From positions 3,429,127 to 3,493,126 of the forward strand of contig CM041092.1 of assembly GCA_023079485.1 (NCBI GenBank): DNA of 64,000 nt. Direction: 5' to 3'. The position numbers and the translations under genes were made by a program. Under the pieces are notes generated by a model. The model was not told the origin of the DNA. It made no database searches and worked only from the letters and a program-made list of their open reading frames with translations. Positions 1 through 11,412 of this stretch are shown in pieces; the stretch's first letter is position 1, and each line of letters starts with the position of its first letter. Origin of the DNA: Archilochus colubris (lineage: Eukaryota > Chordata > Aves > Apodiformes > Trochilidae).

Positions 1-126
1 TTAAATACAAGTAAGGAACTCACTGTACTTCACCAATTTAGGAAAAAACACAAAAGCAAAACAAAGATAAAAGAAAACATTTTAAAAAATCCACAACAAA
101 CCATACCATTAGGATGTTAAGCCATG

Positions 127-416
127 ATCATAGAATAGAATCACAGAATGGGTTGGATGGGAAGGCACCTTAAAGATCATCTAGTGCCAACCCCCCTGCA
201 TGGCCAGGGACACCTTCCACTAGACCAGGTTGCTCAAAGCCCCATCCAATCTGCCCTTGAACACTTCCAGGGATGGGACAGCCACAACTTCCTTGGGCAA
301 CCTGTGGCAGAGTCTCACCACCCTCAAAGGAAAAATTTCTTCCTAAATCTCCCCTCTTCAAGTTTGAAACTACTGCCCCTTGTCCTCTCACTACACATCA
401 GTGTAAAAAGCCCAAC
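127..416 (-). mobile_element. CR1 LINE 3' fragment, 5'-truncated
   Basis: The plus strand opens with TCATAGAATAGAATCACAGAA, the reverse complement of the CR1 terminal ATTCTATG-type repeat. Typical antisense CR1 blocks follow in order: the AAGGCACCTTAAAGATCATC block, the CATGGCCAGGGACACC block, GGGATGGGACAGCCACAACT, GGCAACCTGTGGCAGAGTCTC, and TCCCCTCTTCAAGTTTGAAA. The element therefore lies on the minus strand with its 3' end at the left. Similarity fades near position 416, as expected from 5' truncation during target-primed reverse transcription. It holds no intact reading frame and is a dead copy. Confidence 0.93.
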
Positions 417-425
417 CCCAGCACA

Positions 426-1717
426 CCATGAGCACTGTTCTCAATATGCTGTCACTTAACTCCCAGCTTTTTCTCATTCCTGTTGCCTCTGAAACAGCAG
501 TTCCCACACCAACCTTCACTCCCCTCCCTTCTGCCCCAGCCTTGTCCCTCCTCGAGGGCATCACACTCAGGCAGCCATTCCCCTCCCTTTTTATCAGCTC
601 ACTGAGCCCCTCAAAGATGGTCAGAACTTGTGTCCTCCTCCCCCCTTTCCTCTCTCCCCCCTCTAAATTTCCATTTTTATCTAGATTTTTGCAAGCCCAA
701 CACAACCTAATGGGTGGGAGAAGGCCTGAGCCCAGATTGCTTAACAGTGCCTGGAGGGGCTTCTTCACCAAAGTTCGATGCTCTGATGAACAGCTTGCTG
801 CAGCTCTAATGGTAAGGCATATAAAAGGCATCATACATTAAATTTAATGTTGCCTCATTAGTCTTAATTAGATTCCTACATTACACCAGGATTATAGTTT
901 CTTCATGTTTATGTTTGCTCCTAAAATAAAGTCTGCACTAGACAACAGTCCCGTGTACTTTCTAACCTTTGAGTGAGTATGTCCTGGATTGATACCTACC
1001 AAGAGTTTCAGCCTTGAGGAAACAGAAATCAGGTGTTACTAGAATTGTCTTTTGGACTGAGAGGCTGTGTACAGTCAGTCACAAATTAATAATTTAAAGA
1101 AAAAAAAAATATAGTATACACAAACATTAAAAATTACTCATCTTGTACAAGGGGTGAGCAGTGAATGGAAAGGACTCTTTGGTTCAAAGAAGTGGACTTA
1201 ATTTCTGTTTCTATGGCTGCTTTGCTTGATTGCTCTCATATTAACTAATATTACCTTCTGGACCAGCTTTTTTTAATGGTTTATTTACTTTAAGCTGTAA
1301 AATCCATTTCAAAATGATGCCACTAATTCAGCTTTGGAGCTTGGCTCGAAGTTGAGGGAAGAGTAGAGCTCATCCCATGAGTAGCCCCAATGACCTCCAT
1401 TGCAGGTCAGAGGCCATGGCAGGTCAGAGGCCAGCAGTCAACAGAGAGATGACCCAAACTCTGGTTTTCACTGGTGACAAAAACACCAGAAATGAAAGAA
1501 AATAAAGAAACCCCATAAAACAAACCCAGATGGTACCTGCTCAGTCTCCTCATGGTTGTGAGTGGTCCAGTTCCCAGCATTCAGCATCACCTCTGGCACA
1601 GCTCTACCTGCTCCATTTCAAATGACTGGTCTTGTCCCACCTGAAGTGACATTTATATTTAAAATATGTAAACTGTGAAAATGTCTATTTTAGGAAAAAA
1701 ACCAGGGTACATTAGAA
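426..1717. other. Non-coding single-copy stretch
   Basis: No recognisable gene or transposon. Positions 480-680 are pyrimidine-rich on the plus strand (CTCCC/CTTC clusters). An AATAAA hexamer at 925-930 has no supporting gene structure. A 15-base direct repeat, GCAGGTCAGAGGCCA, occurs at 1402-1416 and 1419-1433, a small tandem duplication with a 17-base period. Confidence 0.6.
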
Positions 1718-1817
1718 GGTTTTTAGGGATTTAGTTTAACGGTGGATTTGTCAGTGTTAAGCTAATGGTTGGACTTGATGATCCAAATGTTCTTTTCCAA
1801 CCAAAACAATTCTGTAA
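1718..1817 (+). mobile_element. CR1 3' end fragment
   Basis: Matches the sense 3' end of CR1: a degraded 'AGGGACATGGTTTAGTGGTGG' block, then GTCAGTGTTAAGCTAATGG, GGACTTGATGATC, TCTTTTCCAACC and a terminal TTCTGTAATTCT. Only about the last 100 bases of the element remain. It is more diverged than the copy at 127 and so probably older. Confidence 0.85.
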
Positions 1818-1995
1818 TTCTAATATAAAAAAACAGGTGTTTTTTTTTTTCCATGAAACTTACTAAAAAAAAAAAAAATACAAAAAAGTCTGGTTCCACC
1901 AGGATTAAGAAGTCAGAATTGGTTTACTAAACATTTCTTTTACTGAATTTTTTACCTAAGCTTTTAATAAATCACTGGAGTACCCCACCTGTCTT
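1818..1995. other. A/T-rich spacer with opposed T and A runs
   Basis: Lies between two CR1 ends. A T run near 1840-1851 is followed about 15 bases later by an A run near 1866-1879, so the strand could fold back as a T:A hairpin. Nothing else is recognised. Confidence 0.6.
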
Positions 1996-2073
1996 AGAAT
2001 ACTTTGGTTGAAAGGGACCTTTAAGATCACCCAGTTACAATGCCACTGCCACGGGCAGGGACACTTTCTTCTT
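1996..2073 (-). mobile_element. CR1 3' end fragment
   Basis: Antisense CR1 3' end: TAGAATACTTTGGTTGAAAG, GGGACCTTTAAGATCACC, then a degraded CCACGGGCAGGGACAC block. Similarity stops near 2073. Together with the plus-strand fragment ending at 1817, it makes two CR1 tails facing each other about 180 bases apart. Confidence 0.82.
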
Positions 2074-4223
2074 GCAGTCAATTTATTGACCAACCTTAAA
2101 ATTCAAAAAAGGTTGAAAAACAACTAGTAAAATTTTTAATGTCTAATCAAAGCTTGTTTTAAACACTGAAAAGATGATAGCTGGTTTACCAAATGTTGTC
2201 ATTCTTCACACTTTGGCCCAGATCTCACATTGAAATAATTCATCCTCATGAATGTACTTCTCAGCCAGCAGAGTGCAATTCATACATGTTTATTTATTCT
2301 CTCCAACTGACTTACCCAAGTATCCAGAGTAGTATGGGAACAAAGAGAAGGCAATTAACTTTATTACCAGTTAGTGTTCTGCTGATATTTTTAAGATTAT
2401 GCCCTTCCACGTCCCATAACATTAATTCAATAAAATATAAAAATGTTTCATTTGAATTTGGCCAGTCTTAGTTGTTAATTAGAATGTGAGGAATACTGGA
2501 AAAAAGTCAGTGCACCTCTATGTATTTCATTTGCTTAAGGGTTTAATAGAAGCTCTTTTGTGCTGTTTGGATTTTCCTTTTTCAGAAAAGTTTGCAAAAA
2601 AACCTCAGCATTTGGGATACTCTCACACTGAAATGCACATACTCCAGGTAGAATAAAATTACATGATTCCCTCAGAGATAAAACAAGCTGACTTAGGCTT
2701 CAAAAAATCCTTTCCCAGGCTCAGGAAATGAGGAAATACTTAGGAAAATTTTCAAGAACTAGCTGGCTAAGTAGATCAAAGTCTAAATATTTGTATCACA
2801 GACAATACTGAGACAGACTTTTAAGTGACTAGGACTGAGATTTGAGGGCATCTATCCTGAAGTACACTAGACTGCATAATGTACTGACTTTATCCTAACT
2901 TGAATTTAAGCTTTACATCCACCTGCAACACAGTAGCATATATTCCTTCAGGCTGACAACTTGGGAAAGGCCTAGGAAACCCAGAAAGGAAAAAGGTTTA
3001 CATTTTAGAAAATCCCCTAATCCTGCCTTTTCACCGTCTCTCCATAAATTGCTACCTTCTCCTGAGGGGATAAAAAGCTCAGGGGTTTCTTCTCTTCTTG
3101 GAGGGCTTTGTTGTGTTGTATTCACCAGAGAGGAAAGATGTAAAAAAGGTGACTCCTGTGGCAAAGGGAGCTATGGAACAGCTTGAGTTCCAAAGAAACA
3201 CCAACAAAAAAAATCAACCCCAGAAATGCCCCAAAATCCTTCCGTTCTTCATCAAGAATCAGAGAAAACCAAAACCTTTCTGGAAGTAAGGATGAGGGCC
3301 GTACCAATGGGCTCCTGATGGAGTCACAGGAGGAGGGAGGGACTGAATTCACCACGCAGATACCTTCAGCAGCTGATATCATGTATGGGTACAGCACAGT
3401 GTGAAGCACCTGAACAAAATCTAGGCGAGGGGAAAAGAAGTGATGAGCTGAAATTGATGAAAACTCAGATGCGGATGCACAAAACTAAATCCCCACTACC
3501 TATCTCCAAGCTACCCAAAGTGTAAAACGTCCCAGAATTGTCTCATTTACCAAAAGGCTCATGAAAAACCAAGTTTACCTCTTGTGAGGATTTGCTGCAA
3601 GGCAGGACACAGCCAGGCAGGGTGCAACCACCTCCCCTGGCTGGGGCAACGGCAACCTCAAGCTAAAAATAACAGACATCATAAGAAGGCTGGGGCTTCT
3701 TGTTGTCTTTTTATTGCCTTGCAGTGAGGACAACCAGCCACATTGGACTTCAAGGGGAAGAGCTCCAGGGGTGAAGGGGAGCATGTGAACCCCAGGCCCC
3801 CCCCCCGGGTGCTGTAGACCAGACCACCAGATGTTGGAAGGAGAGCAGCTCCTGCTCAGCGAGGGAGGGAAGAGGCAACGAGGGTGGTGATCCCGTCATG
3901 AGTTTCTGCTCTGTGGAGCTGGCAGGAGATGAGAGCTGAGCAAAGAGCTGCAGCCACTTCCTCTGGAGCAACAGGGAAGGGGAGCAAAGAGAGGCTGCAC
4001 ACTAAATCACAGCTTCAAGGCTTCTGCAGGTGAGGCACAGATGAGCATTGAGCAGGGCTTTGCACGCTGGGATGGAGCAAGCGACGGTCAGGTCTCCCCC
4101 ATCACCATCACTCTGCACCTCCAGTTGGATGACAGCCTTCTCCTTTCCCTGGCAGGGGGTGATCTATTGCCTCCCTCTTGGGCTTCATTTGAGACAGAAG
4201 AAAAGCTCTGGGACATCACCCAG
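2074..4223. other. Non-coding stretch
   Basis: AT-rich to about 3560, then clearly more GC-rich between about 3580 and 4340, with a C run near 3801-3809. The open frames in it show no recognisable domain, and opposite strands are open at once, which argues against real coding. Confidence 0.55.
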
Positions 4224-4241
4224 AAATGAATTAATTCATTT
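4224..4241. repeat. 18-bp perfect palindrome
   Basis: AAATGAATTAATTCATTT is fully self-complementary around its centre (4232/4233). It contains a TAATTA-like homeodomain core (ATTAAT). The octamer ATGCAAAT follows 160 bases downstream at 4404-4411. Chance alone would give less than one palindrome of this length in 64 kb, somewhat more given the AT bias. Confidence 0.9.
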
Positions 4242-4403
4242 ATTCTGCTTCTCCAAAGAAGGATTGCTTCCGGGGTCAGCTGTCCTCCTCGCAGGCACGT
4301 TAGTTCTTCTGGCAAGAGTGTCTCAGCCCCATTGGGTTTGAGTGACAAAAGTTAATTTTTGTTGATGTGCAGCCTTCTGTGATGCTAGGTAGGAGGTCCC
4401 ACG

Positions 4404-4411
4404 ATGCAAAT
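4404..4411 (+). promoter_or_regulatory. Octamer-type POU factor motif (candidate)
   Basis: An exact ATGCAAAT octamer, followed by a second CAAAT two bases on. POU-family factors bind this core. An 8-mer match is expected about once per 64 kb by chance, so only its closeness to the palindrome at 4224 and its place in a moderately GC-rich patch make it worth listing. Confidence 0.25.
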
Positions 4412-4419
4412 CAAATGGC

Positions 4420-7400
4420 TCCTCCAAAAATATCCCAGGGATTGATAATGAGGCAGCGATGCGGATTTTTGACACTTTTGATCCTGCCACGAGAAAAATG
4501 CTAAATTTAGAGATGGGAATTTAAAAAAACTCATGCCACGTTGCTTTAAAAGTGATCAGTGAGAGATATACATTGTTTAACAGAGACTAATAGTATTCAA
4601 GGAAGATTTTTATTTTTTTTTACCCAAAACAAAGCTATAAACAAGGAGGATTTAAAAAAAGAAAAGGGGGAAAAATTAACTTGAAACAGATCTAGGTAAA
4701 GAAGTATGTCAAATATAGTCTTAAAGTTTAATTTTACTTTTAATGGAGAGGTCATACACTGCAATTTGATTTCACTACTGTATATTGCTATATACATGTC
4801 ACCTATTAAGTTAGGTGTATAAGGGATTTATCTGGGACCACTTGAACAAGGAAGATGACTGACACTTACAAGGAAAACCTTTATTATATGGCTGTATTTT
4901 GTTTCATTAATCATGTATGTTCATTAACCAATCATGGTAATTTATTATGCACTGTTTCAAGACATCTTGCGTTACAACGGTGTCATTTTCACTTTGATCA
5001 TCCAAAGATCTCACAAGGTGACATCTGCAACCAAAGGACCTGGCTCATCTCTCCGTGCTGCAGGAACATGTACTGGGAACTCAGAAGTGTTAAAAAAAAA
5101 AAAAAAAAAGGAGCCTGCACTGCAACAGTTTGCAAGATACAAGAATTAATTATGTAGCTCAAAGATAACAAACCCACAAATGAGGTAGAAATATTCAGGT
5201 GAAGTGATCTGCACATGATTTTGATAGTGGATAAGCACCAAAAGGAGATGCTTTTCATTTTGTCATGTAATATTAGATCACTGAGTGTTTTGCTCAGTTG
5301 TATCATGCTTGTCTATACAACAGTCTGAAAAATATTCTCTTCACAAAACAAGCTAAAAACGTTCCTCATAGCCTTGGCTTTCATCACTACCTGCCATTGC
5401 ATTTATAAAGTAAGAAAGTAAACACATGTTTAACAAAAGATAGGTAAGGGTACCATTACCATACTGCTGTGCTTCCTTTCTGCTACATCAAATGGTCACT
5501 GCAAGAAATGTCGTGAACCTCGCTATTAGATCCATCCCCATTTTATGGCCCCAAGGTTTACAACTTCTCCCCTTTTTCATTTCTGCCTTCTGTTACACCT
5601 TTCATAAACCTACTGATTAATATCAAGCAGTGAGCAACTCTGACAAGCAGGATTACTAATCCAACAGAACTGTTTATAGTGGGAATGAAAGAAGTGCTCC
5701 GTTTCCAGCCACTGCACTTAATAATAAATTCCTGTTGTACTTAAATGTTGAAGGGATTACATAACTGTCAGAGTTCTTTTAAATGTTAAGGGTAGTCATC
5801 AGATTAAAGACATACTACACGGAAGCAAAAGCAAATGTCAGTTTCCTTATTATTACCATATTTGCATGGAGTTTTAAAACATAAGGCTGGGCTGCCAAAC
5901 ACGTCAAGTTGGTGCTCAGCATGGTCGAGAGGAAAAAGAGCTGCAAACCCCCCTGTGCCCTAAAAGGGGCAGAAAAAGGAGCTCCACGTGGTGTAGCATA
6001 GCCACAGGGCTGGTTTTGTACCAGCTGAAACAGGACCAGCAGGACAATTGGGCCAGAAAGAGGAAGAAGAATACCAAACATTCCTCCTCCCTCTCCTCTC
6101 CCTCTTCCGCTGTGCATATTTCTGGCAAGAAAGCTTGAGATTGGCTCAGTACCAGCCCAGGACAAGTCTGAAGAAGCCACTTAAGACATGCTTGGGACAA
6201 CTGTGACCCTCTTAGGTGTCCTAAGATAGTGAGAGCCAGGAATCTAGTGAAAAAACAAACAAACAAAAAAATCCCCACAAAATAATTAAATACATTTAAA
6301 AAATTGAATGTGCAAATGTTTATAGATAAGATCTTTTGATACTTTGCTTTTCCTCTGACCTATGCTACTGGCTTTGACATTCCATATTAAACACCCTGAA
6401 GACAATTAATGCCTTATTAACAAGCACCACTATCAACTGTCAAGCATTTCCAGAGAAAAATCTGATAAATTTAAAAAAAAAAAATTAATAAACCCAAACA
6501 ACAAACAAATCCCCCCCCCCCCAAACCAACAAAGACCTAGATCTCAAATTACATTCTATATTTACAGGATTGCAATCATTTGTAGGATGAAAACCTGAGC
6601 CCGGCGCCTCCCCACACCACGGTTATTGGCAAAGGAACAATTCCTTGACTCCCTTCCAGGGCTCTTTTTAAAGGCCCAGGGTTATTCGTGCAGAACCACA
6701 CCCTGCATCCAGCAAGACAAGAGGAATGCTTGCCCCTGGAAGTTATGTGCACGCACTGAAACTCTTGTTCCCAAGTTAGAAATGGGACCCCATTATTAGC
6801 ATTCCTGATATTCATAGCGCTGCTCACGTTCCACAGCACCCAGTGGTGCTCAGCCAGCAGCCCCAGTTGAAAAAGATGTCTAACCCTGACTTGGAGATTA
6901 TCATTAAACCACTTCTTTTCAAAACTGCCCACCTGCAAAGCATTGCTCCACTGCTTGCTTTGGGATTTAGGGCTCCCACCACAGTCTCACCCCAAAAATG
7001 AATGCCAGCTGGGGCTAACATCCTGAAGGAGCATCCTACAGCTGCACCCCGGTTCTCCAAGCCTCACTGAATGGTGTTTCTTGGAAGTCACCCACTTACA
7101 TACTGCCCCAATTGCAAGTTTTAGATTATATTAAATAAAATAATGAAAAGGCAATATAGAAACAACATTATTAAGCCACTGCATGTTATAGTTGCAACAC
7201 ACTTGACACCTAAAACCAAAGTATTGTCTGGTAACCTGCTTGGTGCTGGGTGGAAAGCAGTCTCCCATGGCTCGAGAATCCCTGAGATGTTGAACATTTT
7301 CCTCTACAAACTCAAAAATTCAAAACATTTGCCAATAATATACGTGTAAGAATAGAGATGTCTCGAGATAGGGTCTAGAGAAGGTCAAATTGCTTTGAAA

Positions 7401-9787
7401 CGTCGTCTCTTTTTTTAGGGTAGTTATCACTATGGCAGTGATAAATATTTTGTGAAAAGTATAAATAAAGCAGCCTGGATGCTGCATACTCAGAACGGGT
7501 GTCACTAGAGATTTTTTTTTTTTTTTTCCCCTAAGTGAAATTTCTAGGAAGGATTTTGGCAAATACATTAGTGTGGAAAGCACCATGGGAAGCTCATTGA
7601 CCTTAATCTATTTGATGACCTACAATGGGTTCCCTGTCACCACAGCTATCACATCTGGCCCCTTTTCATGTCAGTCCCTTCCTGGGAATTTTGAGGAGGG
7701 AGGAAAAATTGGTCACACTCTTATTTCCCACCGTTCTTTAACTAACTACCAAAACAAACTGCATTTTTCCATTTCTTTTTTTAGTTAGTCACCCTTTTAT
7801 TTAATCTCTGGTTTGCCATTTGTCCATCAGACAGAAAGGAGACCTTGTGGCTTAATAGCTTGTCACCTTACATGGTTTCCTGAAGGTTGGGAAGGTTGGA
7901 AGAGGGAACCCCATGCTCCTTCCCTGCATCCTGAGGTCTCCCCAGCCCATTGACATCAGCAGCCTAATGCCTGATGACAGGGCAATGGAGTCTGCCTGTT
8001 CCAGCTGCATTTCCAACACTATCAAAGCCCCTTTCCCTTGTAACCGAGCTGTTCTAATTATGCACATTTCCCTTTGCTGTATTCCTCAAGGTCTTGTCTC
8101 ACCAACTGATGTAACTCTTGATTACATCTCTTGTATTCAGCTTGTACAACGAGGCTGAAATACTCCTGAACACCTTGATGACAAGTTACATGGTTTTGCC
8201 TGGCAAAACAATAACCACACTTAAATCTCTTTTAACATCCTGGGCTCTTTGCTGAAAGCATCTGCCTATACTGTCAATTCATCCCCTGCCTCCTGGGTGT
8301 CTGACTTCAGCAGAAGGATGCAAGTCCTAGAAATGAAGACATGCCACTGGGGGTGGCACTTACAGGAGGAGAGCATCGTCTCCTGAGTGACAAGGGTGAC
8401 AGAAGTGCAAAGTGGATCTGGCATTCACGTTGAGAGCAACGCAGCCTTCATAGAGGAAGAGTATTGGTGTTTGGTTTTGGGTTTTGTTTTTTTTTTTTTT
8501 CCCACAGAATGACATGCAATAATTTATTCTAAGCCTTTTCCAAACTGTGTGTGGTTGGTTGTTTTTTTTTTCGTTTGGGTTTTTGTTCCTTTTTTTTTTC
8601 CTCCTCTGTGACGCTGCTATCTTCTGCAGCTTTTCTCTGAATAACTATTTGAGAGGAGATGCCACTGCTGAAATACCTCCTTTGAAGGAAAACCACCCAG
8701 TCTGACCAAGTAAATAATTACCAGGCAAGACTTTTCCCCCATGACTGTATTCTACAGAAGTGTATCACTGAGGAAAAAAGGTAGTTTTTTTTTTTCACAC
8801 TGATGGGTCTAAGGTAAAAGTTTTTAAAAGGCTTTATTTTTAATCACTAGTTATAAGCACTCAAGCAAAATCAAAATATGCCTCTCAAAGTTCTAAGCAG
8901 GAAATCCTTTTTGCTCAATGACAGGCCTTACTCTGAGCATTTCAGCTTCCTAAAAGCTCAGAGCATCCAAGTCTTCCAGATCCCTCAGTGCTGTGCATCA
9001 GAGAAGCAGCAAAACTTTCATCCCTTGCCAGGCTAGTTCCCCAACACATCTACTGTGATGTCTCCATCACCAGGTGTTTCAGCAGGTGCAAAAGCAGGTG
9101 GAATAAAGGTGGTTGTGGGTAAGTTCTTGTCTTCTGAAGATCAAACATCTCCCAACCACATAAGACAATGGGACACAGTTCTGTACACTGCTGCCCTGTC
9201 TGGACCTTCTGCTGAATCCAGTGATTCAGGGGTCTGAAGTCATAGTGGAAAGTCTGAAACCTCTCTGGTCACCTATTAACATCCCTTTTTTTTCCCCTCA
9301 CTTTTCCTATCACCCTATCTAAGTCCTCTCCCTGTTGATTCTTAGCTGCACTGTTCAAAAAACATTGGTAAAAATAGCTATAAAGTAAAAAATAATAAAA
9401 AAAAATCACCACAGTTGTCCAATACATTAAAAAAAATCAATAGACTAAAATGAATATATTTCACAAAGAATTGTGCTAGCATTAAAAAAATTCCATTGCA
9501 TGTTAATTCCAGAAATTCAAATGAAGGCAATAAAAACCAGGTACCTTTTCCCTGGGAACTCTGCTCAGGCTCAAGCCTGTGCCCATGCATCCATGAGATG
9601 TGATCCTCTGGTGTTTCTGCTGCTGTTGGTGACTGGTGCCAAAGAGATGGGATACTGCTCTTCAGACCATTTCTGGCTTCAGATTTTTTCCCTCCAGCAA
9701 CCTGGGGGTCAGAGAAGAACTCCTAAATGTGCACATTTGGAATAAAATTCTCAATTCTCACCAGCAGAACCAAAGGAGGGAAGCATC
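4420..9787. other. Non-coding stretch with homopolymer runs
   Basis: No transposon or gene recognised. It contains A18 at 5092-5109, C12 at 6511-6522, T16 at 7512-7527 and several T runs of 9-14 between about 8480 and 8800. Small open frames, such as 7913-8158, have no recognisable domain. Confidence 0.55.
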
Positions 9788-9828
9788 CTGATGGGTCCCT
9801 TCCAACCTGGGATCTTCTACGATTCAGA
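9788..9828 (+). mobile_element. Very short CR1 3' terminus
   Basis: The plus strand reads ATGGGTCCCTTCCAACC, then GGGATCTTCTACGATTCAG. This matches the last about 40 bases of CR1 variants that end ...GGTCCCTTCCAACTCAGGATATTCTATGATTC. Only the terminus survives. Short 3' ends like this are usual for CR1. Confidence 0.65.
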
Positions 9829-11320
9829 ATTGGAGTCTGTTTAGTTACTCCTGAGTTTCCCAGCCAGCAACCCCAAAATATAAGCACAGCCTTCCAAAAA
9901 ATGAGCTGGGAATGTCAACTCAAGGTCACAACTTTATTAATTTGAAACTCGCTAAGGGTCTTCAAACGTCCAAATGGAAAAGAAAGAGTCATGGTGTTCC
10001 AGACTGAACTATCTAACAAGGCCTAAGTAAAATCCTTTAGAAGCAGGAAATCCATGTAAGGAATGACCAGGTCTCAGCTTACTCTACAGTGGATGGAAAG
10101 GAGGGAAAGACCTATGTAACTTTACTTAAAGTATGATGAGATCTACAGTAAAAGGTGTGTCTGGATCCGAAAGGAGGGTTTATCAGAGAGCTAAAAGCCC
10201 ACCACAGAGATCTGGTGTGAATTTAGCACACAGCTTCTCCAGGTGGTAATCCTCATGGCCAGAAGAACCATGTGTAATTACAAGAAATAAAGATTTTTTT
10301 TAAAACCCACAACAATATTAGCAACAAACATGGTTTGAGAATCCACCTGTGGGATGCTGAACAGCTCTGTCCTAGCAGATACCTCCCATGCTCCCAAGGG
10401 ACCACTGCAGAAGCAGTCACTGCTCCAAGCACAGGCTAATCTTAATATATTTCTGTAATACAGCCATGATTTTAAAACATACTTTCATTTAAAAGTTCAG
10501 TTTTGTAAGCACATCAAAGCTTTGAAAATGTAGATTTATGTCTTTTAATAGCGCATATTAATAATATTGATATAATTATCACTGTTCGTATTTAAGACTC
10601 CTGAATACAAATTTTTCAAAGATTACTTGAAATTCAGAATGGGGAGTAAAGCAATCCATAATTTAGTGGGTAGAAGTAGGAGTCAAGTTTTCTGGAGCTT
10701 AGTTTTCCCAGTGTTTAAATATTGCAGAGAATCAATGCAAAGCTCTGAAATGAACTTTGGAAAAAAACCTGTTCATTCTCATTACTACACTTAATGGATA
10801 CATAAACTCAATAGTGCTAAAATTCCTATCCTTTACAAAGATTCAATAGAGTGCTTTGAGATCTCATGATGAAAGACTGAGCACAACTACAAAGTAATAC
10901 AGTAAAGGAAGCACCATTAATTAGAATTATTTAAATTCAAACGCTAAACCCTATAATCTAAGCAGGAGGGGCCAAGTTATTAATGGATGTTTAAAATATG
11001 GATAAATATTAAGAATATTCATTTGGGCAACTGGATCTGGCACACCAAAATTTGCCTTTTTGTTTTGTGCAGTCTTTGGAGAACAACAGATAAGTTCCCA
11101 TAAAATAAGAACAAGACTTTGCTGTGTCTATATGCTTTGATTTGGTTTTTAAGATGACGATAGTACTTAACTGCAAAGGGTAAGGAAAACAAATGGTTCC
11201 TTGAGTAACCAATCGAGTTTTAAATTTCTGGCATTTTTAAAGACCAACCATCCTGCTGTCAGAGGAGGAAGGCTGGGACACTGGGCAAGGAGATGCCAGT
11301 GAGGACGACAATCCATGCAC
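9829..11320. other. AT-rich non-coding stretch
   Basis: Nothing identifiable. The portion from about 10440 to 11000 is very AT-rich, with many TAATTA/ATTAAT-like cores and few simple repeats. That texture is common in conserved non-coding DNA but not diagnostic. Confidence 0.5.
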
Positions 11321-11412
11321 ACAGAATCATAGAATGGTTTGGGTGGGAAGTGGCCTTAAAGACCATTTAGTTCCAACCCCCACTAGGGACACCTCCCACA
11401 AGACCATGCCAG
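11321..11412 (-). mobile_element. CR1 3' end fragment
   Basis: Starts with ACAGAATCATAGAATGGTTT, the antisense CR1 tail, then GGGTGGGAAGTGGCCTTAAA and AGTTCCAACCCCCACTAGGG. It loses similarity after ACCATGCCAGG. Orientation is minus. Confidence 0.88.

Noticed and set aside
391..841. Open frames on both strands over the same DNA
   Set aside because: Simultaneous openness follows from the pyrimidine-rich composition, and neither product resembles a known protein.
925..930. AATAAA polyadenylation hexamer
   Set aside because: No upstream exon or LTR structure. Hexamers are common in AT-rich DNA.
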